The notes under the pieces: generated by a model
What the model saw: only the letters and a program-made list of their open reading frames with translations
The model's database searches: none
Told to the model about the DNA's origin: nothing
Made by a program: the position numbers and the translations under genes
Source: Kitasatospora sp. MAP12-44
Lineage (GTDB): Bacteria > Actinomycetota > Actinomycetes > Streptomycetales > Streptomycetaceae
Assembly: GCF_029892095.1 (NCBI RefSeq)
Contig: NZ_JARZAE010000004.1
Location: 5,022,001-5,086,000 of the forward strand
DNA: 64,000 nucleotides
Direction: 5' to 3'
In this document: positions 44,867-53,571 of the stretch, in pieces
Layout: every line of letters starts with the position of its first letter
Numbering within the stretch: the stretch's first letter is position 1

Positions 44867-45496
44867 GTGATCCGCACCAGCTCCGTCCTGCGTCGTACCG
44901 TCCCCGCCGTCGGCGCCCTGCTGGCCGCCGCGGCCCTGAGCGCCTGCGGCGGGGTCGCGCACCCGGGTGCCGCGGCCGTGGTCGGCTCGGAGCGGATCAG
45001 CATCGCGACCGTGCAGGCCAGGGTCGCCGAGGTGCGCGACGAGGCGGCCGCCGAGCCCGCCGGCTACCAGGAGCCCGCCGACCTGGTGCAGGCCACCGTC
45101 GGCCAGCTGGTGCGGATCCCGGTGGTGGCCCACGCGTTGGCGACGCACAACCTGACGGTCTCCGACACCGAGGTCCTCCAGGCCCGGCAGCAACTGGCCC
45201 AGAACGTGGGCGGGGAGGCCACGCTTGACCAGCTGCTGCTGGTGAAGCAGGCGGTGCCGACGGACCAGATCGACGCGTTCTTCCGGGAGTCGGTCGGCTA
45301 TCAGAAGCTGGCTGCGCTCTCCGGCCAGCAGGTCGGCACCGCCGCCGGCAACGCGGCGGTGCAGCAGCTGCTGGCCCAGTCCGCCGCCGACCTGAAGGTG
45401 ACCGTCAACCCGCGTTACGGCAGTTGGGACGACCAGCAGGTGTCGCTGGACGCCCCGAGCGCCGCCTGGCTGCCGCAGCCCCCGACCGCGGCCTGA
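44867..45496 (+). CDS. SurA N-terminal-like lipoprotein
   Basis: The 209-residue product has a signal peptide and lipobox LSACG (C27). The mature part resembles the N-terminal chaperone domain of SurA/PrsA-type foldases (VVGSERISIATVQARVAEVRD, then VLQARQQLAQNVGGEATLDQLLL). The peptidyl-prolyl isomerase domain is missing. Thus it may be a chaperone-type extracellular lipoprotein. The GTG at 44867 has GGGAGG 6 nt upstream. It precedes mazG with 32 nt between, so both may be cotranscribed. Confidence 0.85.
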   Translation: MIRTSSVLRRTVPAVGALLAAAALSACGGVAHPGAAAVVGSERISIATVQARVAEVRDEAAAEPAGYQEPADLVQATVGQLVRIPVVAHALATHNLTVSDTEVLQARQQLAQNVGGEATLDQLLLVKQAVPTDQIDAFFRESVGYQKLAALSGQQVGTAAGNAAVQQLLAQSAADLKVTVNPRYGSWDDQQVSLDAPSAAWLPQPPTAA

Positions 45497-45528
45497 GAGC
45501 ACCCCGGCGGGGCGGTAGGTTCGGTGCT

Positions 45529-46524
45529 GTGGAGATCTCGAAGCTGACCCTGCTCACCACCACCCACCGCGTCGCCCCCGGCCTGCTGAGCTGGCCGGCC
45601 TGGGAGGCGCTGCACGGCGCGCCGCTGGTGCTCGCCGGCGACCCCGGGCACCCGCAGCTGCCCGCACTGGCGCAGGCGGGGGTGGTCGTGCAGCTGGTCG
45701 AGCGCGGCACCGCCCCGGCGCTGGCCCGGCTGCTGGTCGAGCGTGCGCCAGTGCTCTGGCTGGGCAGCCCGGACGGCGACCCGGGCCTGACCGACGCGCT
45801 GGCCCGGCTGGCGGTGGAGCAGGCCGGTGCCGTCCCCGAGATCGAGCTGCTGCCCGGCTCCTACGACCTGCCCGGTGCCCGGCTGCTCGACCTGGTGTCG
45901 GTGATGGACCGGCTGCGCTCGCCCGGCGGCTGCCCCTGGGACGCTGAGCAGACCCACGCCTCGCTGGTGAAGTACCTGGTCGAGGAGGCCTTCGAGCTGG
46001 TCGAGGCGATCGAGGAGGGCGACCGGCCGACGCTGCGCGAGGAGCTCGGCGACGTGCTGCTGCAGGTCTTCTTCCACTCCCGGATCGCCGAGGAGCACCC
46101 CGAGGACCCGTTCTCCATCGACGAAGTGGCGGGGGACATCGTGGAGAAGCTGATGTACCGCCACCCGCACGTCTTCGGCGACAGCGAGGCGGATACGACA
46201 GCAGAGGTCGAGGCCAACTGGGAGGCGCTGAAGGCCGCCGAGAAGGGCGACCGGGACTCCGTCCTGGACGGCGTGCCGGCCGGGCTGCCGGCGCTGGCGT
46301 ACGCGGCCAAGCTGGTCTCGCGGGTGCGGCGGGCGGGCTTCGAGGGCGTACCGGACGCCCCGTACGCGCTGCCGGCCGAGCTGGACGAGGCCTCCGCGGG
46401 CCGGCTGCTGCTGGCCGTGGTGCAGCGCGCGCACGACGCGGGGGTGGACCCGGACGCGGCGCTGCGCGCGGCGGCCCGCGGCTACCGCGACGCCGTCCGC
46501 GCGGCAGAGGGTCACGCCGGCTAG
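45529..46524 (+). CDS. mazG: Nucleoside triphosphate pyrophosphohydrolase, MazG family
   Basis: All-alpha NTP pyrophosphohydrolase that cleaves NTPs to NMP and PPi, and is linked to removal of damaged nucleotides and to ppGpp control. The 331-residue product has an N-terminal domain (about 1-115) and a MazG domain with DRLRSPGGCPWDAEQTH, EEAFELVEAI and the metal site EELGDVLLQVFFH (E-x-x-D). The GTG at 45529 is in-frame and preceded by GGTAGG. MazG proteins with an extra N-terminal half are usual in actinobacteria. Confidence 0.93.
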   Translation: MEISKLTLLTTTHRVAPGLLSWPAWEALHGAPLVLAGDPGHPQLPALAQAGVVVQLVERGTAPALARLLVERAPVLWLGSPDGDPGLTDALARLAVEQAGAVPEIELLPGSYDLPGARLLDLVSVMDRLRSPGGCPWDAEQTHASLVKYLVEEAFELVEAIEEGDRPTLREELGDVLLQVFFHSRIAEEHPEDPFSIDEVAGDIVEKLMYRHPHVFGDSEADTTAEVEANWEALKAAEKGDRDSVLDGVPAGLPALAYAAKLVSRVRRAGFEGVPDAPYALPAELDEASAGRLLLAVVQRAHDAGVDPDAALRAAARGYRDAVRAAEGHAG

Positions 46525-46552
46525 GGCCGGACAGGCCCTAGGGCCCAGGTGG

Positions 46553-46975
46553 CTAGGAGGCTCTGCGCTGCTCGGCGTGCGTCGCGCCGCGCTGCTGCGG
46601 GACGACCTCGCCGATCGCCTGGCTGAGCGGGTCGAGCAGTTCGGCCAGCCGGTGCAGCTTGCCGGGCAGCTCGGCGAGCGCGACGATCCGCTCGCCGTCC
46701 GGGCCGGCCACGCAGAACAGGTCGATCGCCCCGAGGTGCTTCTCGGCGGTGTCCACCAGCGCGGCGATGTCGCTGGGCTGGTGGATGTCGCTGCTCACGC
46801 CGATCACCGGGCAGCCGGGACGGTCCAGGGCGGTCGCGAGGTCCTCGGCCACCCCCGGGCGCGGGTCGGCGACCAGCAATCCGGCGGCGCCCGCGGCGGT
46901 GAACCGGCGCGCCGGACCCGTCCCGTCGCCGCCGGCCAGTACCGCGATGACCACCACTGCCCCGGCTACTCGCAT
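46553..46975 (-). CDS. Degenerate short-chain dehydrogenase-like protein
   Basis: The 140-residue product shows a Rossmann-like N-terminus (VVVIAVLAGGDGTGPARRFTAAG) resembling the TGxxxGxG nucleotide loop, an SDR-like DLFCVAGPDG segment, and nothing after it: the catalytic Ser-Tyr-x3-Lys half is missing. The end is polar. The ATG at 46975 has GGAGGAG 6 nt upstream. It is convergent with mazG. Either it is a truncated SDR or a small nucleotide-binding protein of unknown function. Confidence 0.6.
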   Translation of the reverse strand: MRVAGAVVVIAVLAGGDGTGPARRFTAAGAAGLLVADPRPGVAEDLATALDRPGCPVIGVSSDIHQPSDIAALVDTAEKHLGAIDLFCVAGPDGERIVALAELPGKLHRLAELLDPLSQAIGEVVPQQRGATHAEQRRAS

Positions 46976-47112
46976 GGCCTGCTCCTCCCTGCGCACGCCA
47001 CCGCACGGCGTCCGCGTATCGGAGGATCGTAGGCGGTCGCGACCCTCCGCAACAGGGATTACCCGTCAGGTGACCAGACTCACGCCTGGTACGGACCGGA
47101 TACGGTCAGGAC

Positions 47113-48390
<1,278 letters not shown>

Positions 48391-48510
48391 CGGCGTGTCG
48401 AAACGCTGCTCCACGGTCGGGATGAATGTCCATCAACTCCGACATATCGCCTCCGTTGGTAGGCGATCCATGACGATCCGTAATTCTCGTGTGATGTACG
48501 CGATATGAGC

Positions 48511-48540
48511 TTGTGATTGTTGTTGCTATCTGCCTACTCT
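48511..48540 (+). promoter_or_regulatory. Candidate rpf promoter
   Basis: TTGTGA (48511-48516) and TACTCT (48535-48540) separated by 18 nt in an AT-rich patch, 34 nt upstream of the riboswitch start. Weak match; call is inference. Confidence 0.35.
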
Positions 48541-48574
48541 CCCTGGAGTTCGCGGTTGCGAACCCCGTGCGCGG

Positions 48575-48742
48575 AACGCCAAATCCTGCCCGCCGCGCTT
48601 CGGGACACCGACACAACCCCCTGGGCAGGGGCGGGGGACCCAGGATTTTCTGCCGTTTCCCCTACGGCTCGGGGTGAAGCCGCGCCCAGCGCGGCCGGGC
48701 CACCTCCCGGTCCGAACCCGACAGCTCACCTCGCAGGCGTGC
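48575..48742 (+). ncRNA. c-di-AMP riboswitch (ydaO/yuaA type)
   Basis: AAATCCTG (48581-48588) pairs with CAGGATTT (48641-48648), which closes the first long stem. The conserved core GGGTGAA (48672-48678) and CCGAACCCGACAGCT (48712-48726) with CTCGCAGGCG (48730-48739) matches the ydaO class (Rfam RF00379 from memory). It ends just before the GGAGAGGG ribosome-binding site of the rpf gene. In Streptomyces this riboswitch class turns off rpf when c-di-AMP is high (established knowledge). Confidence 0.85.
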
Positions 48743-48758
48743 GGAGAGGGACACCTTC

Positions 48759-49439
48759 ATGCTGTTTGCAGGAACTGGCCGTCACCGTCGTCGTACCCAG
48801 ACCGAGAAGGTCATCGCCGTGGCCGGCGTGGCCGGTGCCGGTCTGGCGCTCCCACTGCTCACCGCCACCGGGGCGCACGCCGCCCCGGTGACCACCTGGG
48901 ACAAGGTGGCCGACTGCGAGAGCACCGGCAACTGGTCCATCAACACCGGCAACGGCTTCTACGGAGGCCTGCAGTTCACCCCCTCGACCTGGGCGGCCTA
49001 CGGCGGCACCCAGTACGCCGGGCAGGCGAACCAGGCCACCCGGGCGCAGCAGATCTCGGTCGCCGAGCGGGTGTTGGCCGCGCAGGGGCCCGGCGCCTGG
49101 CCGGTCTGCTCGGTCAAGGCCGGGCTGACCTCCGGGGGCGCGCCCGCCGCGGTCGACACCTCCGCCGGCTCCGACGCCGTGAAGTCCGCCGCCAAGCCCG
49201 GGGCCACGTCGAAGCAGAGCACCCGGACCGCGGCCCCGGCTGCGGCGTCGCCGACCGCTCCCGCCGCCCCGGCCAACTCCGGTCAGCCGTACACCGTCCG
49301 GGCCGGCGACACGCTGTCCACGATCGCCCAGACCCAGCACGTCGACGGCGGCTGGCAGGCGCTCTACCAGGGCAACCACGGGGTCGTCGGCGCGGACCCG
49401 AACCTGATCCTGCCGGGCGAGGTGCTCCACCTCCGCTGA
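48759..49439 (+). CDS. rpfA: Resuscitation-promoting factor-like transglycosylase with LysM
   Basis: Secreted peptidoglycan-cleaving enzyme that helps spores or dormant cells resume growth. The 226-residue product has a signal peptide (to AHAAP near residue 43), an Rpf domain (about 45-118) with WDKVADCESTGNW (catalytic Glu in CES), GFYGGLQFTPSTW, and a C-terminal LysM (about 172-226) with YTVRAGDTLSTIAQTQ. It is expressed through the upstream riboswitch leader and its GGAGAGGG site. The symbol follows the Streptomyces rpfA layout; another rpf paralogue cannot be excluded. Confidence 0.9.
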   Translation: MLFAGTGRHRRRTQTEKVIAVAGVAGAGLALPLLTATGAHAAPVTTWDKVADCESTGNWSINTGNGFYGGLQFTPSTWAAYGGTQYAGQANQATRAQQISVAERVLAAQGPGAWPVCSVKAGLTSGGAPAAVDTSAGSDAVKSAAKPGATSKQSTRTAAPAAASPTAPAAPANSGQPYTVRAGDTLSTIAQTQHVDGGWQALYQGNHGVVGADPNLILPGEVLHLR

Positions 49440-49502
49440 CGCACCGCACGCTGACGCACCACTCGGTGAACTACCGGTGAGTACGACGCCACGTGTTGAG
49501 AC

Positions 49503-49537
49503 GCACCCCAGGTCCGGGTGGCCCGGACCTGGGGTGC
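49503..49537 (+). terminator. Terminator after rpf
   Basis: A 16-bp perfect stem GCACCCCAGGTCCGGG (49503-49518) and CCCGGACCTGGGGTGC (49522-49537), loop TGG. It precedes eno by 63 nt. Confidence 0.9.
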
Positions 49538-49600
49538 GGCTAGGCTCAGGTCGTAACGAACCCGTTTCCCGCAGGACCGCTTCCGCATAGGAGATGCCTC

Positions 49601-50887
49601 GTGCCGTCCATTGATGTCGTCGTAGCCCGCGAGATCCTCGACTCTCGTGGCAACCCCACGGTCGAGGTCGAGGTCGGCCTCGACGACGGCAGCACCGGCC
49701 GTGCCGCCGTTCCGTCCGGAGCCTCCACCGGTGCCTTCGAGGCGCTGGAGCTGCGCGACGGTGACAAGAGCCGCTACTTCGGCAAGGGCGTCGAGAAGGC
49801 CGTCCTCGCCGTCATCGAGCAGATCGGCCCGGAGCTGATCGGCTACGACGCGACCGAGCAGCGCCTGATCGACCAGGCGATGCTGGACCTGGACGCGACC
49901 CCGGACAAGTCCTCGCTGGGCGCCAACGCGATCCTCGGCGTCTCGCTCGCCGTCGCGCACGCCGCCTCCGAGGCCAGCGACCTGCCGCTGTTCCGCTACC
50001 TCGGCGGCCCGAACGCGCACGTGCTGCCCGTCCCGATGATGAACATCCTCAACGGTGGGTCGCACGCGGACTCCAACGTCGACATCCAGGAGTTCATGAT
50101 CGCCCCGATCGGCGCGGAGTCCTTCTCCGAGGCCGTCCGCTGCGGCGCTGAGGTCTACCACACGCTCAAGGGCGTGCTGAAGGAGCGCGGCCTCTCCACC
50201 GGCCTGGGCGACGAGGGCGGCTTCGCCCCGAACCTGGACAGCAACCGCGAGGCGCTCGACCTCATCGTCGAGGCCATCAAGAAGGCCGGCTACACCCCGG
50301 GCAAGGACGTCGCGCTCGCGCTCGACGTCGCCGCCTCGGAGTTCTACAAGGACGGCGCCTACCAGTTCGAGGGCAAGGCGCTCTCCTCGGCCGAGCTGAT
50401 CGCGTACTACGCCGACCTGGTCGCCTCGTACCCGCTGGTCTCCATCGAGGACCCGCTGGACGAGCAGGACTGGGACGGCTGGAAGGCCATGACGGACGAG
50501 CTGGGCGACAAGGTCCAGCTGGTCGGCGACGACCTGTTCGTCACCAACCCGGTCCGCCTCGCCAAGGGCATCGAGACCGGCACCGCCAACGCGCTGCTGG
50601 TGAAGGTGAACCAGATCGGTTCGCTGACCGAGACCCTGGACGCCGTCGAGCTGGCCCAGCGCAACGGCTTCCGCTGCATGATGTCGCACCGCTCCGGCGA
50701 GACCGAGGACGTCACCATCGCCGACCTCGCCGTCGCCACCAACTGCGGCCAGATCAAGGCCGGTGCGCCGGCCCGCACCGACCGCACCGCCAAGTACAAC
50801 CAGCTGCTGCGCATCGAGGAGATCCTCGACGACGCCGCCGAGTACGCGGGCCGCGCGGCCTTCCCGCGCTTCCGCCACGAGGGCTGA
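49601..50887 (+). CDS. eno: Enolase
   Basis: Glycolytic enzyme converting 2-phosphoglycerate to phosphoenolpyruvate. The 428-residue product has the N-terminal LDSRGNPTVEVEV, ASTGAFEALELRDGD, GDEGGFAPNL (catalytic Glu), DLFVTNP and the C-terminal signature LLVKVNQIGSLTET with the catalytic Lys, then MMSHRSGETED. GTG start at 49601 with AGGAGA 7 nt upstream. Gene order eno-divIC-DUF501-ppx is conserved in actinobacteria. It is likely the first gene of that group. Confidence 0.97.
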   Translation: MPSIDVVVAREILDSRGNPTVEVEVGLDDGSTGRAAVPSGASTGAFEALELRDGDKSRYFGKGVEKAVLAVIEQIGPELIGYDATEQRLIDQAMLDLDATPDKSSLGANAILGVSLAVAHAASEASDLPLFRYLGGPNAHVLPVPMMNILNGGSHADSNVDIQEFMIAPIGAESFSEAVRCGAEVYHTLKGVLKERGLSTGLGDEGGFAPNLDSNREALDLIVEAIKKAGYTPGKDVALALDVAASEFYKDGAYQFEGKALSSAELIAYYADLVASYPLVSIEDPLDEQDWDGWKAMTDELGDKVQLVGDDLFVTNPVRLAKGIETGTANALLVKVNQIGSLTETLDAVELAQRNGFRCMMSHRSGETEDVTIADLAVATNCGQIKAGAPARTDRTAKYNQLLRIEEILDDAAEYAGRAAFPRFRHEG

Positions 50888-51012
50888 CCCCTCCTGCGCT
50901 CCGCCTGACCGGTGCCCCGCCGCCCACCCCGTAGGGTGGACGCCGGGGCACCGGCGCACCGCGCCGGACCGCGGCCCCGTCCAGTACGGCCGACCGGAGG
51001 GGTACCAGACAG

Positions 51013-51480
51013 ATGGCAGGCTGGAAGTTCCCGGGCCTGACGGTGCGGCCGCGCTTCACCAGCCGGGCCACCGTCCTCGTCCTGGTGCTCTGCTCGCTGG
51101 TGGCGATCCTCGCCTACCCGACCCGTCAGTTCCTCTCGCAGCGCTCCGAGATCGCCGACCAGCGCGTCAAGGCCGAGCAGGCCCGCCAGCAGGTCGACAC
51201 GCTGACCAGGGAACGGGCCCGCTGGCAGGATCCGGAGTACGTGAAGGCACAGGCCCGCGAGCGCCTGCACTACGCGCTCCCCGGCGAGACGCCGTTCGTC
51301 TCCGCCGACCCCGCCCTGTCGCCCGGTGGCAAGCCCCTCGCGGCGCCCGGATCCTCGCAGCCCAAGGCGGCCAAGCCCTGGTACTCCGTGGTCTGGGACT
51401 CCGTCGACGCGGCCGACACCAGCCCCCCTGAAGCAGCCCCTGCCGCAGCCCCTGCCCCCGCTCCCGCCCCCGCTCCGTGA
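51013..51480 (+). CDS. divIC: DivIC/FtsB-like septum formation initiator
   Basis: Bitopic cell-division protein. The 155-residue product has a short basic start, one transmembrane helix (VLVLVLCSLVAILAY, about residues 20-36), then a coiled coil (SEIADQRVKAEQARQQVDTL) and the divisome segment DPEYVKAQARERLHYALPGE. The C-terminal 50 residues are Ala/Pro-rich and disordered. In Streptomyces, DivIC with DivIB/FtsQ and FtsL is needed for septa at sporulation (established knowledge). ATG at 51013 with GGAGGGG upstream. It sits 125 nt after eno. Confidence 0.92.
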   Translation: MAGWKFPGLTVRPRFTSRATVLVLVLCSLVAILAYPTRQFLSQRSEIADQRVKAEQARQQVDTLTRERARWQDPEYVKAQARERLHYALPGETPFVSADPALSPGGKPLAAPGSSQPKAAKPWYSVVWDSVDAADTSPPEAAPAAAPAPAPAPAP

Positions 51481-51495
51481 GAAGACTGCACCCCC

Positions 51496-52155
51496 ATGAC
51501 CTCTGACCCCACCCCGCCGGTCGCCGACCGCGACCTCGCCGCCGTCGCGGCCCAGCTCGGCCGCGTCCCGCGCGGCACCCGGGCCGTCGGCCACCGCTGC
51601 CCCTGCGGCAACCCGGACGTCGTCGAGACCGCGCCGCGGCTGCCCGACGGCACCCCGTTCCCGACGCTCTACTACCTGACCTGCCCCAAGGCCGCCTCGC
51701 TGATCGGCACCCTGGAGGCGGACGGCGTGATGAAGGATCAGACGGCCCGGCTGGCCACCGATCCGGAGCTCGCCGCCGCGTACCAGAAGGCGCACGAGGA
51801 CTACATCGCCCGCCGGGACGCCATCGAGGTGCTGGAGGGTTTCCCGTCGGCCGGCGGGATGCCGGACCGGGTGAAGTGCCTGCACGTGCTGGTCGGCCAC
51901 TCGCTGGCCGCCGGGCCCGGCGTCAACCCGCTGGGTGACGAGGCGCTGGCGATGCTGCCGGAGTGGTGGCGCAAGGGCAGTTGCGTGAGCGAGGAGGCCA
52001 TCGAGGCCGGAGTCGAGGCGCTGCACAGGGAGCGCACCGAGGGCGAGGACCCCGACGCGGTGATCGCCGCCAAGCAGCGGAAGGCGGCCGAGCGGGCCGC
52101 CAGGCGGGCAGCCCAGCGAGCGGCCCAGCAGGCCGGCCAGGAGGAGCAGAAGTGA
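51496..52155 (+). CDS. DUF501 domain protein
   Basis: The 219-residue product belongs to DUF501, a small family found between divIC and ppx in actinobacteria. The core (about 10-170) includes GHRCPCGNPDVVETAPR, YYLTCPKAASLIGTLE and the HVLVGHSLAAGPGVNPLGDE segment. The Cys and His residues in those motifs suggest metal binding. The tail (about 185-219) is a charged helix rich in Ala/Arg/Gln. The stop TGA overlaps the ppx GTG (GTGA), so the pair is coupled. The function is not established. Confidence 0.9.
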   Translation: MTSDPTPPVADRDLAAVAAQLGRVPRGTRAVGHRCPCGNPDVVETAPRLPDGTPFPTLYYLTCPKAASLIGTLEADGVMKDQTARLATDPELAAAYQKAHEDYIARRDAIEVLEGFPSAGGMPDRVKCLHVLVGHSLAAGPGVNPLGDEALAMLPEWWRKGSCVSEEAIEAGVEALHRERTEGEDPDAVIAAKQRKAAERAARRAAQRAAQQAGQEEQK

Positions 52156-53093
52156 CGACCAGCAAGGTGGCCGCAATCGACTGCGGCACCAACTCGATCC
52201 GCCTGCTGATCGCCGAGCTGGACCCGTCCACCGGCGCGATCACCGACCTGGACCGCCGGATGCTGATCGTCCGGCTCGGCCAGGACGTCGACCGCACCGG
52301 CCGGCTCGCCCCCGAGGCGCTCGAGCGGACCTTCGCGGCCTGCCGCGAGTACGCCGCGATCATCGCCGGGCACGGCATCGGCCCGGAGCTGACCCGCTTC
52401 GTGGCCACCAGCGCCTCGCGGGACGCGGAGAACAGCGACGAGTTCGCCCAGGGAGTCCACGAGATCCTCGGCGTCATGCCCGAGGTGGTCAGCGGCGACC
52501 GGGAGGCCGAGCTCTCCTTCACCGGCGCCACCCGGGAGTTGGCCGGCGGACCGGTCGGCGCGCCGTACCTGGTCTTCGACCTCGGCGGCGGCTCGACCGA
52601 GTTCGTGCTCGGTACGGAGCACGTGCAGGCCGCCCGTTCGGTGGACATCGGCTGCGTCCGGCTGACCGAGCGGCACTTCGCCGGGTCCGAGATCCCGACG
52701 CTCGGTCAGATCTCGGCGGCCAAGGCCGACATCAAGGCGGCGCTGGAGCAGGCCGCCGAGGTGGTTCCGCTGACCGGGGCCGCCTCGCTGGTCGGCCTGG
52801 CCGGGACGGTCACCACGGTGGCCGCCATCGCGCTGGAGCTGCCCGCGTACGACTCCGAGGCCGTCCACCACGCGCGGATCAGCCTGCAGCAGGTCCGCGA
52901 GGTCACCGGCCGGCTGCTCAGCTCCACGCACGCCGAGCGGGCGGCGATCCCGGTGATGCACCCGGGGCGGGTGGACGTGATCGCGGCCGGTTCGCTGGTG
53001 CTGCTCTCGATCATGGAGCGGACGGGCGCCGCCGAGGTGCTCGTCAGCGAGCACGACATCCTCGACGGCATCGCCTGGAGCATCGTCGGCTGA
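52152..53093 (+). CDS. ppx: Exopolyphosphatase/guanosine pentaphosphate phosphohydrolase family
   Basis: Actin-fold hydrolase that removes terminal phosphate from polyphosphate and in some members from pppGpp. The 313-residue product has the phosphate 1 motif IDCGTNSIRLLI, the phosphate 2 motif DLGGGSTEF and GLAGTVTTVAA (adenosine-like motif). The GTG at 52152 overlaps the DUF501 stop and has GAGGAG 5 nt upstream. It lacks the C-terminal HD domain present in the long Ppx form, as usual in actinobacteria. It is the last gene of the eno-divIC-DUF501-ppx group. Confidence 0.93.
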   Translation: MTTSKVAAIDCGTNSIRLLIAELDPSTGAITDLDRRMLIVRLGQDVDRTGRLAPEALERTFAACREYAAIIAGHGIGPELTRFVATSASRDAENSDEFAQGVHEILGVMPEVVSGDREAELSFTGATRELAGGPVGAPYLVFDLGGGSTEFVLGTEHVQAARSVDIGCVRLTERHFAGSEIPTLGQISAAKADIKAALEQAAEVVPLTGAASLVGLAGTVTTVAAIALELPAYDSEAVHHARISLQQVREVTGRLLSSTHAERAAIPVMHPGRVDVIAAGSLVLLSIMERTGAAEVLVSEHDILDGIAWSIVG

Positions 53094-53520
53094 GCCGGCC
53101 CCCGCCGTGCCTCGCCCGACCGCTTCGAGGGGCCCTCGCCAGGCCCCTCGAAGCGGCCTCCAAGTGGCCTCGAAGCCGCCTTGAAGCCCCGTCCGGGCAG
53201 TCGGCGCGACAGCCGCCGCGAGAAAGTTCGTGAATTTCTTCACATGGCGAACCGGCCTTTTGTCGCAGTCGGCTGTCCGGTCCGTCCGGATTGCGGGACC
53301 GAAGGCCGCCGCCGGGGCGCAGGCGATGGATCCCAGGCCGACCTCCGACTTGGCCGATGGAATCGAAATGGCGCGCGGGAACCCGGCTGCCACCCGGATC
53401 GTTGCTGATCAGCAGGGGCGTCGTCGTCCAAACGTCCGAGCCGGTCCTTGATCCGCCCGAGGGTGCGGCGCGGTGCCCGGATTCGGGGCCGCGTAGTGTA
53501 GCACGAGGTGTCCAGAGTTC
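53094..53520. other. Non-coding gap between ppx and ndh
   Basis: About 430 nt with a strong terminator at 53120-53156 and no convincing gene. Between 53157 and 53215 there is a short stretch with two loose copies of CTCGAAG. The AT-richer segment 53225-53260 (TTCGTGAATTTCTTCAC) may be a promoter. A Rex-like site follows at 53521 (separate entry). Confidence 0.5.
53120..53156 (+). terminator. Terminator of the eno-ppx group
   Basis: A 15-bp perfect stem CCGCTTCGAGGGGCC (53120-53134) and GGCCCCTCGAAGCGG (53142-53156), loop CTCGCCA, 26 nt after the ppx stop. Confidence 0.9.
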
Positions 53521-53536
53521 TGTGACGGGCCTCACG
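53521..53536 (+). promoter_or_regulatory. Candidate Rex (redox) operator before ndh
   Basis: TGTGACGGGCCTCACG fits the half-site pattern TGTGA-N6-TCACA with one mismatch at the end. It lies 36 nt before the ndh ATG. Rex represses respiratory genes when NADH/NAD is low, and an ndh gene of S. coelicolor is a reported Rex target (from memory). Confidence 0.55.
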
Positions 53537-53571
53537 CAGGGTGCTGCGAACGGTGCTGGATACTTTCCGAC

